From: Jatrophihabitans sp.
GTDB lineage: Bacteria; Actinomycetota; Actinomycetes; Mycobacteriales; Jatrophihabitantaceae
Reading direction: 5' to 3'
DNA: 64,000 nucleotides
Assembly: GCA_036399055.1 (NCBI GenBank)
Contig: DASWNX010000016.1
Location: forward strand, 1-64,000
The notes below the pieces were generated by a model, which was not told the DNA's origin, ran no database searches, and saw only the letters and a program-made list of their open reading frames with translations. This document shows positions 62,978 to 64,000 of this stretch, one piece after another; positions within the stretch are counted from its first letter, which is position 1; each line of letters starts with the position of its first letter. The position numbers were made by a program, and so were the translations under genes.

Positions 62978-64000
62978 ATGAGCAGCACAACGCAGGAGCG
63001 TCGCCACGGTGAGCCCACCCCGGCGGTGACCGGTGAGTACGACTTCGTCGTCGTGGCCAACCGGTTACCGCTGGACCGCGTCGAGGAGCCGGATGGGCAG
63101 GTGTCCTGGCGGCGCAGCCCCGGCGGGCTGGTGACCGCGTTGCAACCGGTGATGCAGCAGGCCGACGGCGCCTGGATCGGCTGGACCGGAGCTCCCGGCC
63201 CGGCGCCGGAGCCCTTCGACGAGGCAGGCATGCGGCTGGTCGGCGTCAGCCTGTCGAGTGAGGAGATTCGCGACTATTACGAGGGATTCTCCAACGACAC
63301 GTTGTGGCCGCTGTATCACGACGTGATCGCCCCGCCGAGATTTCGGCGCGCGTGGTGGGACGCCTATGTCAAGGTCAACCAGCGGTTCGCCCGGGCCGCG
63401 GCCGAGCAGGCCGCCGACGCGGCGGTGGTGTGGGTGCAGGACTACCAGTTGCAGCTGGTGCCGGGCATGTTACGAGCCCAGCGCCCGGACCTGCGGATCG
63501 GATTCTTCAACCACATTCCCTTTCCCGGCTATGAGATCTTCGCCCAGTTGCCGTGGCGGCGGCAGATCATCGAGGGTCTGCTGGGGGCTGACCTGCTGGG
63601 ATTCCAGCGTCAGGGCGACGCCACCAACTTCTTGCGGGCCTGCCGCCGGGCCGCCGGGCTGGCCACCCGCGGCCCGTTGGTGCGGGTTCCGCGGGTCTGG
63701 TCCGGTGACGCCGCCCGCAGTCCGGCCGGGAACTCCACCGGTCGCCGACGGGCAGGGCCGGCAGCCGCCGAGGACGACCGGACGGTGCGGGCGGCGACCT
63801 TTCCGATCTCGATCGACTCGGCCGGCTTCGAGGCTCTCGCACGCCGGCCTGAGGTCAAAGCCCGGGCAGCGGAGATCAGGCAGGCCCTCGGCAATCCCAA
63901 GACCCTGCTGCTGGGCGTGGACCGGCTGGACTACACCAAGGGGATCGCGCACCGGCTCAAGGCCTACGGCGAGCTGCTGCAGGAAGGTCGGCTGACCTCA
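62978..64000 (+). CDS. otsA: Trehalose-6-phosphate synthase (partial, C-terminus outside window)
   Basis: Forms trehalose-6-phosphate from glucose-6-phosphate and a nucleotide-glucose. 341 codons visible from ATG 62978 to the window edge. GT20 motifs: VVANRLPLDR near the start, RRSPGGLVTAL, WVQDYQLQLVPGML (Asp), FFNHIPFPGYEIF and the C-domain LGVDRLDYTKGIAHRL. An Arg/Pro-rich insert follows RVPRVW and looks longer than usual. Trehalose is a common osmoprotectant in actinobacteria. Confidence 0.94.
   Translation, partial: MSSTTQERRHGEPTPAVTGEYDFVVVANRLPLDRVEEPDGQVSWRRSPGGLVTALQPVMQQADGAWIGWTGAPGPAPEPFDEAGMRLVGVSLSSEEIRDYYEGFSNDTLWPLYHDVIAPPRFRRAWWDAYVKVNQRFARAAAEQAADAAVVWVQDYQLQLVPGMLRAQRPDLRIGFFNHIPFPGYEIFAQLPWRRQIIEGLLGADLLGFQRQGDATNFLRACRRAAGLATRGPLVRVPRVWSGDAARSPAGNSTGRRRAGPAAAEDDRTVRAATFPISIDSAGFEALARRPEVKARAAEIRQALGNPKTLLLGVDRLDYTKGIAHRLKAYGELLQEGRLTS

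Overview
The window is chromosomal DNA from a high-GC actinobacterium. The evidence is a mycothiol-dependent formaldehyde dehydrogenase, a Zur/ZnuABC zinc system, a [2Fe-2S]-type ferrochelatase, a RipA-like cell-wall hydrolase, and a gene order (acnA, ripA-like, moxR, DUF58, VWA, fabG, inhA-like, hemH, Rv1486c-like) that copies the Mycobacterium tuberculosis Rv1475c-Rv1486c neighbourhood. The InhA-like enzyme lacks the long mycobacterial substrate loop and moaA sits inside the block, so this is probably a non-mycobacterial relative (a Frankiales/Jatrophihabitantales/Nakamurellales-like actinomycete). The genus cannot be fixed from sequence reading alone.

Layout. 1-13.2 kb: partial aconitase, cell-wall hydrolase, MoaA, a MoxR/DUF58/VWA operon, two FAS-II reductases, ferrochelatase and two conserved actinobacterial proteins. 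13.3-24.3 kb: an Eis-like acetyltransferase, membrane proteins, the MscR/metallo-hydrolase formaldehyde pair, citrate synthase, small conserved proteins, a HipA-like/DUF3037 pair and a secreted alpha-amylase with a clear promoter and terminator. 24.4-43.0 kb: a LysR regulator, a 556-base AT-richer gap, and a 14-gene co-directional, mostly overlapping operon that looks like an undescribed biosynthetic gene cluster. 43.1-53.8 kb: a protein built on 14-residue repeats, a stand-alone 5'-3' exonuclease, and a seven-gene form II CoxL-type molybdenum hydroxylase locus. 53.9-64 kb: an acyltransferase, a membrane phosphoesterase-like protein, Zur, GPP34, a 2H phosphoesterase, the znuA-znuC-znuB-znuB operon under a Zur-box-like palindrome, an SRPBCC protein and partial otsA.

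The cluster at 25.9-43.0 kb is the main discovery. Its genes suggest a logic: a GNAT acyltransferase caps an amine; an adenylate-forming ligase and an aldehyde dehydrogenase handle a carboxyl/aldehyde pair; a split transketolase with ONE ThDP-binding subunit but TWO different C-terminal subunits adds two-carbon ketol units; two iron-type alcohol dehydrogenases and a DegT-type aminotransferase adjust the new carbonyls; an M20 peptidase removes the cap; a one-module NRPS (C-A-T) and a thioesterase use the resulting unusual amino acid. A creatinase/ectoine-hydrolase-like protein and an Asp/Glu-racemase-like protein complete it. This scheme is inferred from family membership and order; no product is known to me.

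A second theme is the abundance of short in-frame tandem repeats inside otherwise ordinary genes (hemH, DUF58, ripA-like, xdhC, znuC, coxG and the 43.1-kb gene) and a small dispersed intergenic repeat near 16.7, 21.6 and perhaps 62.1 kb.
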